Assembly (NCBI GenBank): GCA_001247695.2
Contig: LGRX02035465.1
Span: 1 to 64,000, forward strand
Reading direction: 5' to 3'
DNA from: Cymbomonas tetramitiformis
Taxonomy: Eukaryota > Chlorophyta > Pyramimonadophyceae > Pyramimonadales > Pyramimonadaceae
Length of the DNA: 64,000 bases
The notes beneath the pieces were generated by a model. It was given only the letters and a program-made list of their open reading frames with translations. It did no database searches and was not told the origin of the DNA. Position 1 is the first letter of the stretch, and the number at the start of each line of letters is the position of its first letter. This document shows, one piece after another, positions 10,997 through 22,036 of the stretch. The position numbers and the translations under genes were made by a program.

Positions 10997-12961
10997 ATGT
11001 CGCGACGGACGTGGTGCCTGTGGCGCTGCGAGGTCTGCGACATAACTTGCTCGAGCGAGTACAGCCGGGAGCAGCACCTGAACGGCAAGAAGCACGAGGC
11101 AAAGCGTCGTGCGCAGCGAGGTTCTCCACATTCGCCTCCTGGTGGCAGCTGCAGCGAAAGTGGCTTAAAGCTGCAGCAGCATCCTTGCTTCAAGGCGTCC
11201 CCGTGTGAGCAAGCTGCTACTCTGGCATCCACCTCGGTTTCTTCACCGTTTACAGCACCAGTCAGTGCCCATGGGTTTCAGAATACTGAAGCTGTCGCGA
11301 CCGGTGAGTTTCTTTTGAGAAAGATGGCCCGGAACACAGCTCAAGCACCGGTGCGCACGGTTTTCCCAGCGCACCTCCGCGGCATCCTCAAGGGTAAGCA
11401 GCACGTCAACCTGTACATGTCGAACGGGGTGATCGTATGGCAGTTTGCATTCAACACCATGATCATCGACGCCATCAAGGGCCTAAAGGGGCGCAAGTGG
11501 GATACCACGTTCGCTAATGGCAAGGAGAAGGGTCGTTGGACGTGCCCGCTAGAGAGTCTCCCAGACGCCATCGCTCTGTTCGAGCACATGGGCCGCAAAC
11601 CTGACACCGAGCTCAAGCGCCGTGCAAAGGAAGTCGTTGAGAACTGCGGCGCATCGGCAACTGAGGGCATTCGCCTCGTTATTCACTTGCAGACTGCTGA
11701 CGGAAGCCGGTCAGGCGATGGCTTGTCCTATGGCATTGGCGAGTCACTGGGGCGTGTGGTCGCAATGTTCCACTATGATGCTGACGTGGTATCAGCGATC
11801 AAGCAGCTCCCTCCCACGCAACGCTCGTACGACCCGGCTACCAAGTCGTGGCCTATCGACCTGCTCGCTCTTCCTGATCTGCTTGAACACCTGGGCGCCC
11901 TTAGTTACACGCCATCCACCGCTCTCTCTGCCCTTGCATCGGCATGCGCGCAGATCGAACGGCTACTAGAGCAGCCACCATGCGAACCGCCAACTGGCGA
12001 CAAGCCGCCAAGCAGTGGCGAGCCTTGTTCTCCCTTGGACGGATTCGAAAGCGCCGACGATTCGGAATTCGATGCGGCACTTCTCTCCCTCGACGTGGAT
12101 GCAATCGCGGCGAGCCAAGGTGGCAGCCAGGGTGGCAGCCAGGGCAGCAGGGAGCAGATGAACAATTCGCAGGGAGGCGGTGTGCAGATCAAACAGGATG
12201 CTGCCGAGGCTGATTTCGATGCAGCGCTCATAGCCCTGGATGTTGATGCGATCGTGGCAGTCCACGGCTGTATTCAGGGTTGCAGCCAGGTCAGCCAGGG
12301 TGGTGGTGGTGCAGAGCTGTCGGCCAAGTTAGAAGTAGCTGAGCTGCGTGGTCCTGCCGGCGGTTCCTCATCGACATCGCTTGAGGAGCGTGAGGCCGAA
12401 CTCAGTGCCACCCTAAAGCAGCTGGTCAAGCTCGCTTGCTGCAACGAGGGCTTGGGCCGGGTCGATACATCGGATGTTGGGCGGGCCAAGAAAAGGCTCA
12501 AACTCACCAGTCAGCAGCAAAAGTTTTTGTACGGCGCACATTCCGACGATGGTGAGGACGACAACGCTTACGACTATGGTGACTATGATGACGAAGAGGT
12601 TGCTTACCACAAAACAGGATATAACTTGATGTTTGACAAGCTGCGACGCACATTGCAAGGTTCTGCCAGAGCCCGAACCGCACCAGCAGACTGCGATTGT
12701 GGCCAGCCTTGGAAGCAGATTGGTGGCCGGCATTGCTGTCGCTACTTTGGCTACTTCCAGTGTATCACGTGCCGTAACAGATGGACGAGCGCCTATTGTT
12801 GGAAGGGCGAGAGGCAGGCGTGCCGTAAGTGTAATAGGGAGGTCCTGCCAGCCAAAATGGAGCGCCTCGATGGCCGCCTGGGCATGGGCAATGGCAAGCC
12901 GCATGACTCAGCACGTTGCTCAATGTGCAAGGACCTTGGGTACGACTGCAGTCTTAATTGA
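10997..12961 (+). CDS. Zinc-finger / HARP-like / 3CxxC protein (654 aa)
   Basis: ATG 10997 (MSRRTWCLW) is the first ATG; an in-frame TTG lies upstream. Order of parts: a U1/matrin-type C2H2 finger at residues ~11-35 (CEVCDITC...HLNGKKHEAKRR); two HARP-like repeats at ~125-200 and ~228-300 (W-x-FAFNT..IDAIKGLKGRKWD; VAMFHYDADVVSAIKQLP); two copies of an acidic helix motif, FDAALLSLDVDAI (~356-368) and FDAALIALDVDAI (~406-418), separated by Gly/Ser/Gln linkers; an Asp/Glu/Tyr patch at ~515-535; and a C-terminal zf-3CxxC domain at ~562-653 (CDCGQPW...GYFQCITC..RW...CRKC...CSMC). HARP domains in SMARCAL1-type annealing helicases bind branched DNA, and 3CxxC modules are RNA/nucleic-acid-binding in ZAR1-type proteins. 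A nucleic-acid-binding role is inferred. No helicase domain is present. The frame is intact, so this is probably a functional gene. Confidence 0.8.
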   Translation: MSRRTWCLWRCEVCDITCSSEYSREQHLNGKKHEAKRRAQRGSPHSPPGGSCSESGLKLQQHPCFKASPCEQAATLASTSVSSPFTAPVSAHGFQNTEAVATGEFLLRKMARNTAQAPVRTVFPAHLRGILKGKQHVNLYMSNGVIVWQFAFNTMIIDAIKGLKGRKWDTTFANGKEKGRWTCPLESLPDAIALFEHMGRKPDTELKRRAKEVVENCGASATEGIRLVIHLQTADGSRSGDGLSYGIGESLGRVVAMFHYDADVVSAIKQLPPTQRSYDPATKSWPIDLLALPDLLEHLGALSYTPSTALSALASACAQIERLLEQPPCEPPTGDKPPSSGEPCSPLDGFESADDSEFDAALLSLDVDAIAASQGGSQGGSQGSREQMNNSQGGGVQIKQDAAEADFDAALIALDVDAIVAVHGCIQGCSQVSQGGGGAELSAKLEVAELRGPAGGSSSTSLEEREAELSATLKQLVKLACCNEGLGRVDTSDVGRAKKRLKLTSQQQKFLYGAHSDDGEDDNAYDYGDYDDEEVAYHKTGYNLMFDKLRRTLQGSARARTAPADCDCGQPWKQIGGRHCCRYFGYFQCITCRNRWTSAYCWKGERQACRKCNREVLPAKMERLDGRLGMGNGKPHDSARCSMCKDLGYDCSLN

Positions 12962-14149
12962 GCTCATGGGACACTTGAACTCATTTCAGCTGCGCATGTG
13001 CAAGCATACTTTTAGTATAGCCGTGGTCCCAAAGGTTCGAGCAAGTTGCAACAAACCTAACAGTACTTCAACATGCATACCATTACAATTTACCGGTAAA
13101 TATTTTACAGGTCGTCTATACTTGAAAGATTTGTACTAAACACAGCATTGTGCGTTTGTTAGACGTCGGCCCGGACGCACGACTGATCTGGCAATTTTTG
13201 CAAAACCGTCGTATTCAATGTAGCACATACCGTGAACATAAGTGTTGCGTGTTCTACTACTGTCGGCACCGGGTGTAGTTGCAGTACTGATATATAGAGA
13301 CTAGCGAATAAGCGCTGAACGGATTTTTTTTGTTGATTAGTTATTACACGAATAGGTCTTCATATACCCGTCACCAATGCAACAACCTAGAAGCACCAAG
13401 ATGATCGGTTTTGCGTCTAACATTGATGTTTTGAACGCATGTTCAATATTTCTACAGAACACGAAAAGGGATTTAACGCTAACGCTTTTTGTTTTGTCAT
13501 TACAATGTTGGCACTATCCGCAACGGAATTTGCTACGAACCTCGTTAGTTCATAACACAATACTATAGACAGAAACCCCATATACGCCTCGCACAGATTT
13601 GTACGGTGTGTGTAGATATGTACCCAAAAGTGTCGTACGAGGAATCGATCCAAGCAAACGGAAAGTGGCCATTCAAACAACGTGGGGGACATCGAAATCT
13701 CATGTACGTATATTTGATGCACATTCACGGGGTATATTTGATGTTGGGGTGATTATCAAGCGCCATGCATTAGGCGTCCGAGGAGTTGATCGGCTCCCGA
13801 CTATTGGACGTGTCGCGCAACCTCACCTATATGTTGACTAAGCCAACGCCCCGATGGACAGGGGTGGTTGGGGAGGAGCCAGAAAAGGCAGGTTGCCTTC
13901 CCATCCGTTGTGCTATGCCGGCCACCGCATCGCTGCGATAAGAAAACACGTTGCCTGGTGGTGGTGCTAGGAGACATTGCTGGTGACGAGAAATGAGACA
14001 CAAGAGCGCACCTCTTCTGGCGGTTGTTATCGGTAGTACTAGCCGAACCGATAGACACGGTGCTGAATATACGTCAGCCCGGCAGACGATAACTAATTCA
14101 CTCGCCCTCGGATAATCATGCGCAGTGGAAGCGTGGTGGGCCCATAACC
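12962..14149. other. Gene-poor region
   Basis: No ORF with recognisable features. The segment 13850-14149 ends in retroelement leader sequence (GCGCAGTGGAAGCGTGGTGGGCCCATAACC), which reappears inverted at 15588-15615, so its right edge is an element leader. Confidence 0.4.
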
Positions 14150-14364
14150 TGTTAGATATACAGGGCCGATATATATCTATGTGTCGTTATACCCTAAGAT
14201 AGGGTTTCGATATCAGAACGGTCGAATTGATAAGATAAAAGAGATAAACATATACCTGACTTTAAGTTCAGGGATTAGGTTTCGGCCTACGAGTGACGGT
14301 TACCCAGACTACTCTAGGATGAGGCAGGTGACAGATTTTAGGTGTCGCTGTGCCAAATCCAGCA
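14150..14364 (-). repeat. LTR relic, minus strand
   Basis: It reads TGTTAGATATA...CAAATCCAGCA and is a diverged reverse-complement match to the LTR at 49349-49560, with shared blocks around ATCAGAACGGT, GTGACGG-TACCCAG and CAGGTGACAGATT. Its leader lies to the left, so the internal region ran leftwards and is lost. Confidence 0.65.
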
Positions 14365-14399
14365 ATTAATAATAAGTTGTGGGAGATAACATATTACTC

Positions 14400-14510
14400 C
14401 CGTTATATTGTCGGGGTCTATGGTTCTTGAACTGATGACAATCATACACCCTACTATAGCATGTGACGGTCACGGTGTCACTTCTACCACACCATCTAGG
14501 GTGGTGTCTG
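14400..14510 (-). repeat. Second LTR-type fragment, minus strand
   Basis: The reverse complement (GGGTGTATGATTGTCA...AGACCCCGA-AATATAACGGGA) matches the plus-strand fragment at 15640-15705. A CACCATCTAGGGTGGTG hairpin follows at about 14490-14506, comparable with the hairpin that abuts the 3' LTRs at 52693 and 38792. Confidence 0.5.
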
Positions 14511-15521
14511 ACAACTAACATCGGTTCGGAACATCGGAACAAACACCTACTCAGCTTCGGTGGAAACGTCGGTACCTAACAGGAGGGCCTGTCCTTACTG
14601 GCAGGGCGGCTCCTAAAACTAGCAAACACAACACAGACATTCATACTTTCAGAGTTTTGATACTTAAAATCCCTAAACTACGGCCATCTTGGGGGCCATT
14701 CTGCACCCTAAGTAGATGCTTACCTACGGTGCAGAAGCTCGTGCCGAGCGCTCTCGAGCCACTGCTAATGTTCTGCGGTGCAGCAGTAGCCCGCCGTAAC
14801 ACGATGCTGCCTCCAAAGTCGTCCACCGGTGGGATCCCAAATTCATGCGTGGAAGATAAATGAGAAACCACAATCTTGCGTGGAACAAAATGAGTAAGAT
14901 GTAAGAATTCGCGGAGCAAAATGACGAAGTCGACGAGCCGGTTGTAGATGTCCACGGGGTCAAAGGAATGTCCTCGTGCACGATGTAGTCCTCCCGAGAC
15001 AACACCACCGGCCAGTGGCTCAGGAACGTGGCGATTGCTCTGTGGAGCACCACCGAGTGCCTGGCCGGCGGGCGGTGCAGCAACTAAATAGCAGTGCGCT
15101 CACCATGGCGGGGACCGGGGAGCAATGCTGCACGGTGCAGTGGAGGGAGAATGCTGCCACGGCAAGTGGTGCGCCGTGGTACCACCGACGGACACTTGAG
15201 CCGCCAAACCGTCGGGCAATACGTCCTCCTCATCGTCGGTGGCATCGTCCAGGAGGGGCGCGCGCGTCGGTGCTCAAGTCGTGTATGTAGTTGATAGGTG
15301 TACGCGCCGTAGGTGGTGGTTCCTCGGCGAGGGTGAAGCCGATCTTGTCAGCGAAGGTAATGGTCTTGTGCTCGCTGACGTCGATGGTCGGCTGGAATCC
15401 AACAACAAACGTCGGAGCCGGCGTCGCTGTGCGGTGCCGGCAGTGGTGAATCATGACCGTGCTGCGGAGAATGACGTTGCGGCACCACCACCACCCACCT
15501 GGAAGCCCGCGATGACAGTAT
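14511..15521. other. Decayed region between opposed LTR fragments
   Basis: ORFs up to ~119 aa exist on both strands, none with a recognised domain. It is bounded by minus-strand LTR pieces on the left and plus-strand pieces on the right, so it is probably old retroelement or trapped host DNA. Confidence 0.3.
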
Positions 15522-15772
15522 TCTCACCTTTTATCTATTCTGATTATCACTCACAGTGAATATACAGTCAAGCTGATATATTCAGCAGGTTATGGGCCCA
15601 TCGCGCTTCCACTGCGCCCCGACTGTCATTCATATAGTTAGGGTGTATGACTGTCACCGGTCCCGGAACCCTAGACCCCGAACATATAACGGGAAGACTG
15701 ATTATTCTCACCTTTATATCTATTCTGGTTATCACTCACAGTGAATATACAGTCAAGCTGATATATTCAGCA
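15522..15772 (+). repeat. Two plus-strand LTR 3' ends, directly repeated
   Basis: A ~66-bp block (CTATTCTG-TTATCACTCACAGTGAATATACAGTCAAGCTGATATATTCAGCA) ends at 15587 and again at 15772. After the first comes leader sequence GGTTATGGGCCCATCGCGC, the inverse of 14120-14149. The second copy carries more LTR upstream (15640-15705). Both are fragments of the same LTR family. Confidence 0.6.
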
Positions 15773-16021
15773 TAAGAAGAGCCTTAACCTTTTATGCGTA
15801 TTTTAGCATGACACCCCAGAAAGGGGGTACTACTGGTATGTGGTTAGTTCGTCCTGACTAGGCTTTGTTCGAGAACAATAGCTTGTATATAGCTAGCGTG
15901 CCTCTCACAAAGGGGGGTATGCTAGAATATGACATGTACAATGTATGACATGCCATATGTCTATAGTTGGACTCACCGTAGATGGGCGGTATATTAGTAT
16001 TATTTCTATCCGATGGCTGGG

Positions 16022-16150
16022 CTGCTGGATTTGGCACGGTGACCCATAATTGTGTCACCTGCCACTCCTACAGTATTAGTCTGGGTGACCGTCACCCGTA
16101 GGTCCGAAACATCCTAGCCTCGATCGATATATTCCCGGTATATGCCAGGA
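16022..16150 (+). repeat. LTR 5' fragment, plus strand
   Basis: It begins TGCTGGATTTGGCACGGTGAC and continues GTCACCTGCCACTCC...GGGTGACCGTCACCCGTAGG, a diverged copy of the first ~130 bp of the LTR at 49349. The rest is missing. Confidence 0.6.
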
Positions 16151-16254
16151 GACACTACGTGATTGACAGAATTGAGTCATCGTGAGAGAATTGTGGGGTT
16201 ACACGCACGGTGACCGGTGAAATGGGGCTTGAGAATATGAGAAGAATAAGTACC

Positions 16255-16690
16255 AGATGTCCAGGGTATGACAGTATGACACTATGACACTATGATACTA
16301 TGCCACTATATTAGCACAACAGTATGATAGTACAACAGTATGACAGTACTGTATGACAGACATCGTGTCATCGGGTCAGATCACCGGGGTATGATTGAAT
16401 TCACATTGAGATCGAAAGACGTTTAAAATGAGTATCAGATGTTTGGGGGTCGGCAGTATGGCAGCATAACCGTATGACGATATGACAATACAGCAGTATG
16501 ATAGTACAATAGTATGACAATACTGTATGACAGTCATCGTGACATCGAGTCAGATCACCGGGATATGATTGAATTCACATTGAGATTGAAAGGATGATCA
16601 AAATAAGTACCAGATGTCTGGGGGTCGGCAGTATGACCAGATGACCGTATGACAATATGACAATACAGTAGTATGATAGTACTTGCTGGA
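16255..16690. repeat. ACAGTATGA-type degenerate minisatellite
   Basis: The stretch repeats short AGTATGACA/CTATGACA units with interruptions. Two ~180-bp higher-order copies (about 16330-16510 and 16510-16690) share GTCATCG-G-CA-CG-GTCAGATCACCGGG-TATGATTGAATTCACATTGAGAT. Confidence 0.75.
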
Positions 16691-17080
16691 AATGACAGCC
16701 TGACTAGTTCGTACAGTCAGGTGTCATATCCAGTGTGTCATTCTCGGTGTACAGCTAGTGACCTAGACTCAGTATTTATGTCCATCTATACGAGTCTAGT
16801 GATCCGTTTGTTCCGTCGGCTCTCGGGTCCCCACTGCCTTGACTTGCTGTTTCTAGCAGGTTTTGGTCCCACTTCACGCTTGTGTGTTGTGATTTTAGCG
16901 GAGAAATTTTATTATTTGTCGTTATCTCTTTCGAGAGGATGCGTCCACGCCTTGTGGCGCGCTCAGATTTGGTTTCTACGATTTTCTGGAAGCAGTTAGT
17001 TTCGGCTTTGGGCAGTTACGACGAGGTGGACTCCTTCGATTTTTGCTACGTTATTTCATCTTTGAATCTCGTTTTCTTTG

Positions 17081-18043
17081 ATGGAATCTCCCCAGATTTC
17101 TTCGAGTGAAGAGCTCATGGCTCTTTTAGCGACTATTGATGGAAAGATGCAGAGTTTGGATTCGCTGAACCGCGCACGCATCGTTGGCCTTATTCGTTCT
17201 ATGGCACGCGCTCTTACGCATTTTCGGAGCTCAGATTTTGTGGGGGCATCATCGGCGGTTTCTCCACCTCTTGTCTTGCAGATTGTTGTTTCTGAGCCTA
17301 GCACGCAGGTTGGTGGTGCTCAGACCGCTGTGGATTCCGGAATGTCCGATGTTTCTTTTTGCGAGAAGGGTGTTGGAGATGGCGTGGTTTCTATCGGTTC
17401 AAAATATGTTTCTTCGCAAGTTACTACCACTAGACTATCCCCTACCCCTAGGGTGAGCGACGTTGTGCGACAGGCCCCTCCTGTTCGCACAGAAGTTCAT
17501 TATCACCACCATCATCGTCCTACAACTGACTATATGGGCTCTGGGCAGCGGCAGTTTGATGATTTTGGGGGCAGTGAGGAAGAAGATGAATCGGAGTACC
17601 CTGTTGGGTATTTCGACGATTCTGAAGACGATTTGGAGGAGGAAGAGGGGTGTTATGGCCACTTGGCTTGCGCACCGCATTTTTCTACCCTTCGATTGGA
17701 ACAAGATCCTGAGCTGGACACAGGTTTCCAGCGCGAGTCTTATGGCGGAGTTTTGGAGCCCCCACTTGGGGAGGACTTTTTGCCGCAAACCTATTCCGAT
17801 GTTGTAGATTATTCTCTTGTGGAGCCTCTCCCAGAGCACACAGGAGAGCATTTCGAAGACGATAATTTTCCGGAAGCAGCTTTCGCTGAAGGAGAAGAGC
17901 TCAATGAAGATTACACCGCAGAGGAGTGGGCCGCCTGGGACGCAGGGGCCTACGATGCTCAGGGGTATGATGGTGCGCGAGAGGAGTTTGCTGAGCATTT
18001 TGTCAGCTACGATGGGGAAGAGTATTATTCCGATGATTACTGA
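17081..18043 (+). CDS. Acidic 320-aa protein, possibly retroelement-encoded
   Basis: ATG 17081 opens a 320-aa frame. The N-terminal ~60 residues look globular and helical (SSEELMALLATIDGKMQS), a HYHHHHRP His cluster lies mid-way, and the C-terminal half is very rich in Glu, Asp and Tyr (EEEDESEYPVGYFDDSEDD; ending YYSDDY). No domain is recognised. It is followed 198 bp later by a truncated gag of the LTR family, so it could be part of the same decayed element or an independent gene trapped beside it. The frame is intact. Confidence 0.5.
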   Translation: MESPQISSSEELMALLATIDGKMQSLDSLNRARIVGLIRSMARALTHFRSSDFVGASSAVSPPLVLQIVVSEPSTQVGGAQTAVDSGMSDVSFCEKGVGDGVVSIGSKYVSSQVTTTRLSPTPRVSDVVRQAPPVRTEVHYHHHHRPTTDYMGSGQRQFDDFGGSEEEDESEYPVGYFDDSEDDLEEEEGCYGHLACAPHFSTLRLEQDPELDTGFQRESYGGVLEPPLGEDFLPQTYSDVVDYSLVEPLPEHTGEHFEDDNFPEAAFAEGEELNEDYTAEEWAAWDAGAYDAQGYDGAREEFAEHFVSYDGEEYYSDDY

Positions 18044-18240
18044 TTTTCTTTTACTGACCGGCGGCACGTTTCTATGGACGCTAGCCAATTGCTGTAGGTG
18101 GGATCCGATTTATTTCAGCTCCCGGGATTTCTGATCTCTCACAGCAACTGTATCGGCGACCCACCACATTTCTTGGCCGCCCCCGACTTCCGCACTTTCA
18201 CGTCTCATTGCCTCACTCCGTCCCTCCTGTCTATCTCATC

Positions 18241-19125
18241 ATGGTCGCTTCCACTAGATCCACCGCTAGCATGGCGAATCGTCGACGTGCGTTGTCCACA
18301 ATTTTTTATTCCGTTGCTGCCAGGCATGCGAACACTCCAGCGACACCGCCGGCAGCACAGCCGGCTGCTAATTCGGCGGGAGCTGCGTTCCTGGCTTCAG
18401 TGCGTACCCTACAGAGGGAGCACTTTGACATGAAGATCGCCAAGTCCGTCCGTCAGAAGTTATTCGAGAACAAGAGTGGGAGATTTTCCGGGACGGAGTC
18501 CCACGCGTCGGCACTCTTTGCGAAGATGGTCTCTGCACTGCAGACGGCCTTCGTGACCGAGGACCTTGGGTTTGCTCCGCTTTTCGTGCTCGGCGACGCG
18601 ACCCTGGCCGTCCGCGTGGAGGCCAACAATTTGTTGTACTCCACGCTCGAGCTGATGGTCGACCCCATGTCGCCCGCGGCGGACTGGATGGACTCGTCCC
18701 ACACCAGCTTCCCGGCCGATGGTAAGCGCGTTCTTCTCGAGTTCGCCCGCCGGATGATTCCAGCGGATGACCCCTTTCAGGGTCAAGCGGACATGTTGGG
18801 CCTCCGCATCTCTGCGGGCGTGGACCCGCATGACAAAATCGGAGACTTCAACGCCGCTCTGAAGGCTGCGAGGGCGCGGGCCACACTCCTGGACGAGGAC
18901 GTGAAGGCGCTGTTCATCAAGGCGCTCGACACCACCTTCTACCAGCCGGTGGTGTCCCGGTTACGCCTCCACGATCAACGAGCCGCTCATGACCTCCTCA
19001 CGATTCAGCAATGGGTGCGTGCATGCTACTCCGAGCACGTGCGGGCGGGCACCGCCACGGCGTCCGCACACCGGTACTCTCACGGCACGCATTTCATGGA
19101 GAGGGCCGGCCACAGTATTCTGTAA
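18241..19125 (+). pseudogene. Truncated gag-like ORF of the LTR family
   Basis: From ATG 18241 the product is collinear with the gag at 49947 (same start MVASTRSTASMANRRR and shared FATEAD-like blocks such as VRVEANNLL and SSPAADWMDSSH/MSPAADWMDSSH). Homology at DNA level begins about 18120 in the leader and stops abruptly after HGTHFME at about 19100, where unrelated sequence adds a short tail and a stop. The zinc-knuckle half is therefore missing. Capsid/nucleocapsid function is inferred from position in the intact element. This copy is 5'- and 3'-truncated. Confidence 0.7.
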
Positions 19126-19452
19126 GAAACGCAACGCTATTTCGATTTATATTCTAGAGACGATGTACTATGACAGTCGATCTGATTTATTTCTGCGGTT
19201 CAGATCTTTTATTTTTAATTCGAGTTACTTCACACTGAATTCAGAGATACACAGTTCTTGACTGTGCTGACGTCAGCATGCGACTAAATCTTCGTCTGGA
19301 ACGATGACTTGTCTTCACGAATTTTAGTGTTCCCTTGATTGTACCAGTTGTCACATAATTCATATCGAACGTCATTAGGTATGCCAATGAACGCACTCGA
19401 ACGTAAACGAACTGCACAGGTATGACACTGAAAGTCACTCGAACTGCACACA
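19126..19452. other. Non-coding stretch
   Basis: AT-rich, with no ORF or repeat recognised apart from the MITE that begins at 19453. Confidence 0.4.
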
Positions 19453-19716
19453 TCAAGGTATGGCTTACGCGAGGTCGACTTTACACAAAACTTCCGATTT
19501 TCTAGATCGTGAGATAAATGCGATTGAAGTGTGCTCTTAAGTATGGTTAAGTATGGGAGGTAACCGAGCGGTATCGGCCATAACTTTTCAATGCCTGGGT
19601 CAATTGTATACCCAGAGCGCGCAATATGTTTAGATTGGTTTAAGCGACATGTTTATCGAATAAAAATATTTTTTTGAAGTTTTGTGTAAAGTCGACCTCG
19701 CGTAAGCCATACCTTG
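19453..19716 (+). mobile_element. 264-bp MITE, copy 1
   Basis: Perfect 42-bp terminal inverted repeats begin TCAAGGTATGGCTTACGCG and end CCATACCTTGA. It is flanked by CA on both sides (19451-19452 and 19717-19718). The interior includes two TTAAGTATGG motifs. Copy 2 at 29371-29634 has the same length in reverse orientation. There is no coding capacity. Confidence 0.9.
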
Positions 19717-19970
19717 ACATGACGAATTAATGACCTTCGATTCATATCATGGCAAAGTAAATGGCCAGATTGTCATCAGACCTTCATACAAATTCAAAAG
19801 CGAACCCACAGATCTGCAACTATCAGAACTGTTAACTACAAAACTGAAATGGCACACCTAAGTTTTTATTTTTTAACTGCAAATACCAAAAGATATATAT
19901 ACAATGTGCACAAATAAATAGCCAGAGCACAACAATGGAAAATTAACTAGCCATTCTCACTTTCTTTACA

Positions 19971-20688
19971 ATGCAGTGCAGTCAACTTGCGCGCGTGGCT
20001 GCTCAACAGCTTGCTGAGTGCCTTCACAGTATTACAGGCAGGACAAGCACCGATCTTCGCGCCACAAATCTCTTGCCAGCAGTTCAAACACCATACACCT
20101 GTTCACAAACAGCATGTGGCCCTTCAGCACCCTTTCCTTCGCAATCAGCAGTTTCATTGGCACCGATGTCCGATCGGCCGACTCACGATCAGCAAACTCA
20201 GGATCGGCTAACTTTCCCAGCGATCGGACAACATCCGCCAGTTCAGTTTGCGGCACGTACCTTTCCATTCCCCCAAGGCCAATACAGTCAACCGATGTTG
20301 CCAAACATGTTTCTGCCAGTACGTATCGCAAGCAAGTGATTTCTTTACCGCCGATGACTGCATCACAAGTGGCCCCTTTGCAGTCAATCACAAATCAAAC
20401 TGAGCCACCAAAAGAAAAAGGGAAATACTCCGACAATAGTGCAAGCACGCTGCGCAGAAAAGCAGCGAAAGCCCGCAAGGAATCGGGTGAACCCAAGTTG
20501 GAACCCAGAATCAACAAGACAGTGGTGTGCACAAAAGCTCTACAATATCGTGAAAAAAGAAGTGCAGAGTTGGCACGACTTGCACAGGCACACCTCAATC
20601 CTGTTCACTCCGTCGATCGGCCACCCACTGCTCACTCCGTCGATCAGCCACCAACTGCTCACTCCGTCGAGCAGCCAGCCAGCAGCTC
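19971..20688 (+). pseudogene. 5' part of a host-like gene split by a retroelement
   Basis: The frame from 20018 (in-frame ATG at 20018) contains a Lys/Arg-rich middle (TLRRKAAKARKESGEPKLE) and ends in a 27-bp repeat encoding HSVDQPPTA-like nonapeptides (20600-20688). The frame resumes beyond the retroelement at 27890 with more HSVDQ repeats. An overlapping frame from 19971 (ending 20339) also looks protein-like (Pro/Gln-rich), so an intron or alternative start may exist near 20320. No known domain. The gene is interrupted by the 7.2-kb element inserted at about 20686-20689. Confidence 0.6.
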
Positions 20689-21335
20689 TGAGTTTTTGAA
20701 TTTTCAAGTTTTCTGGAGACAGTGGTAACGTGTATTACGTGTAGCGTATGAACTTTTCAGACATTATTACATACGTGAGACTCACCTGGCACTTTGTGTA
20801 CTGCTTTTTGACCCGTCTTTTTCAACTTATGCAACGGGGAAGATTATTATTACGTGTAGCGTCAGAACTTTTCAGGCATTATTACGTGAGACAGACTCTG
20901 GCTGGGACATTGAAACTGCATTCCCTGCATGACTTATTTCACAGACCAGAAGACAGTTTTTCATACATATTTACCATGGGACGGGAGCACCTGAAAACAG
21001 TTTGGGAAGTGCACATGACAACTATATAGTCAACACAGACATTAGAGTGTTTCAGACTCCGAGGAAAGCCTGCTGACGAGACCTTTGGCAAGGTTGAAAA
21101 GCTTATTATAGGTAGCCACTGCGGGAGCTCCGGTAACTATTTTATCGTGACAGTTTTATAAATATTCTTACATATCTGAGTATACAGCGACAGTACAGAA
21201 AGACAAAAGCACCCTGCCTGTTCTGACTATACTGTGTTTGCCCTAACCTATACTTATAGGCCGTATACAGACCGCTGGCACACAAAATATTATCGTGACC
21301 TCAACAACCGAGACAGTTTTAATTATTTTAGAACT
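20686..21335 (+). repeat. Left direct terminal repeat of the RT element
   Basis: About 650 bp, nearly identical to 27247-27893 apart from small indels (for example ATACGTGAGACTC versus CGTGAGACTC near 20770, and TATTATAGG versus TATAGG near 21105). It begins CTCTGAGTTTTTGAATTTTC and ends TTTTAGAACT. It is not a TG...CA repeat. It contains an inner duplication of TTACGTGTAGCGT-GAACTTTTCAG (20736-20760 and 20851-20875). Confidence 0.9.
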
Positions 21336-21478
21336 TTACTTACGACGTTTTATTGAGGGCTGTGTTCTGCACAAAAACCCACGACGTTGTTTATAGATCA
21401 AGTGGGCTCTTACAGAGGTACCAGATCGACTATTTTGGAGATTTTGAGTTTTTGGAAGTTTTTATTTCAGATCATACT

Positions 21479-22036
21479 ATGGAAGGGCAGAATGTTTTTT
21501 CTACACCTGTACAGCCGGTACAAGGGGCAGCACCACAGGCTCAACCACAGGCTCAAGGGCCGGCAGCACCGATTCAGACTGCAGCCCCAACGCCGCCACC
21601 GCAAGAATTTACTACTCCACAGGCGCAGCGGCCAGTGCAGATGCAGGCTCAGTTTCCTCAGCAACCCCCTCAGGGAGGGCAGATCCCAGCACAGTATTTT
21701 ACGCCCCAGCCAGTGCCGCCTCACGCAGCAGGACAGTTCACTCCTCAGACTTTCTCTGCGTACAACCCATACCCGCAACACACCCCGAAGAGCGCCGGGG
21801 GGGTTCAGTATCAGTTCCCCCTTCCTACCCCACCAGCAGCAGACAACGGGTACTCAGGCCCGAGGATTAACCCAATGACAGGGGAACCATATGTCTCTAG
21901 GTGGAAAAAAGAGTGCGAAGATGAGAGGGTGAAGACAGCGGCTTTAGAGGCTAAACTGGCGGCAATGCAAGACAAGTTGTTCGAGATGAACACAGCTCTG
22001 GCACAGGCACAGGCCCAAACTGCGGAGGCTAAATAA
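21479..22036 (+). CDS. Gag-like ORF 1, Gln/Pro-rich with coiled coil
   Basis: ATG 21479 (MEGQNVFSTPVQPVQ) gives 185 aa: ~120 residues of Gln/Pro/Ala-rich low complexity, then GPRINPMTGEPYVSRWKKE and a coiled-coil helix (TAALEAKLAAMQDKLFEMN). It stops at TAA 22034-22036. The coiled coil reads on naturally in the +1 frame (KRDAEYERRLAAAIQQ), so this and the next ORF probably make one structural protein through +1 frameshifting, or have been separated by a single-base mutation. A role as a nucleocapsid-like structural protein is inferred from position only. Confidence 0.6.
   Translation: MEGQNVFSTPVQPVQGAAPQAQPQAQGPAAPIQTAAPTPPPQEFTTPQAQRPVQMQAQFPQQPPQGGQIPAQYFTPQPVPPHAAGQFTPQTFSAYNPYPQHTPKSAGGVQYQFPLPTPPAADNGYSGPRINPMTGEPYVSRWKKECEDERVKTAALEAKLAAMQDKLFEMNTALAQAQAQTAEAK

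Noticed and set aside
14641..15559. Retroelement polymerase remnant between opposed LTR fragments
   Set aside because: ORFs on both strands were inspected; no RT, RNase H or integrase motif could be supported.
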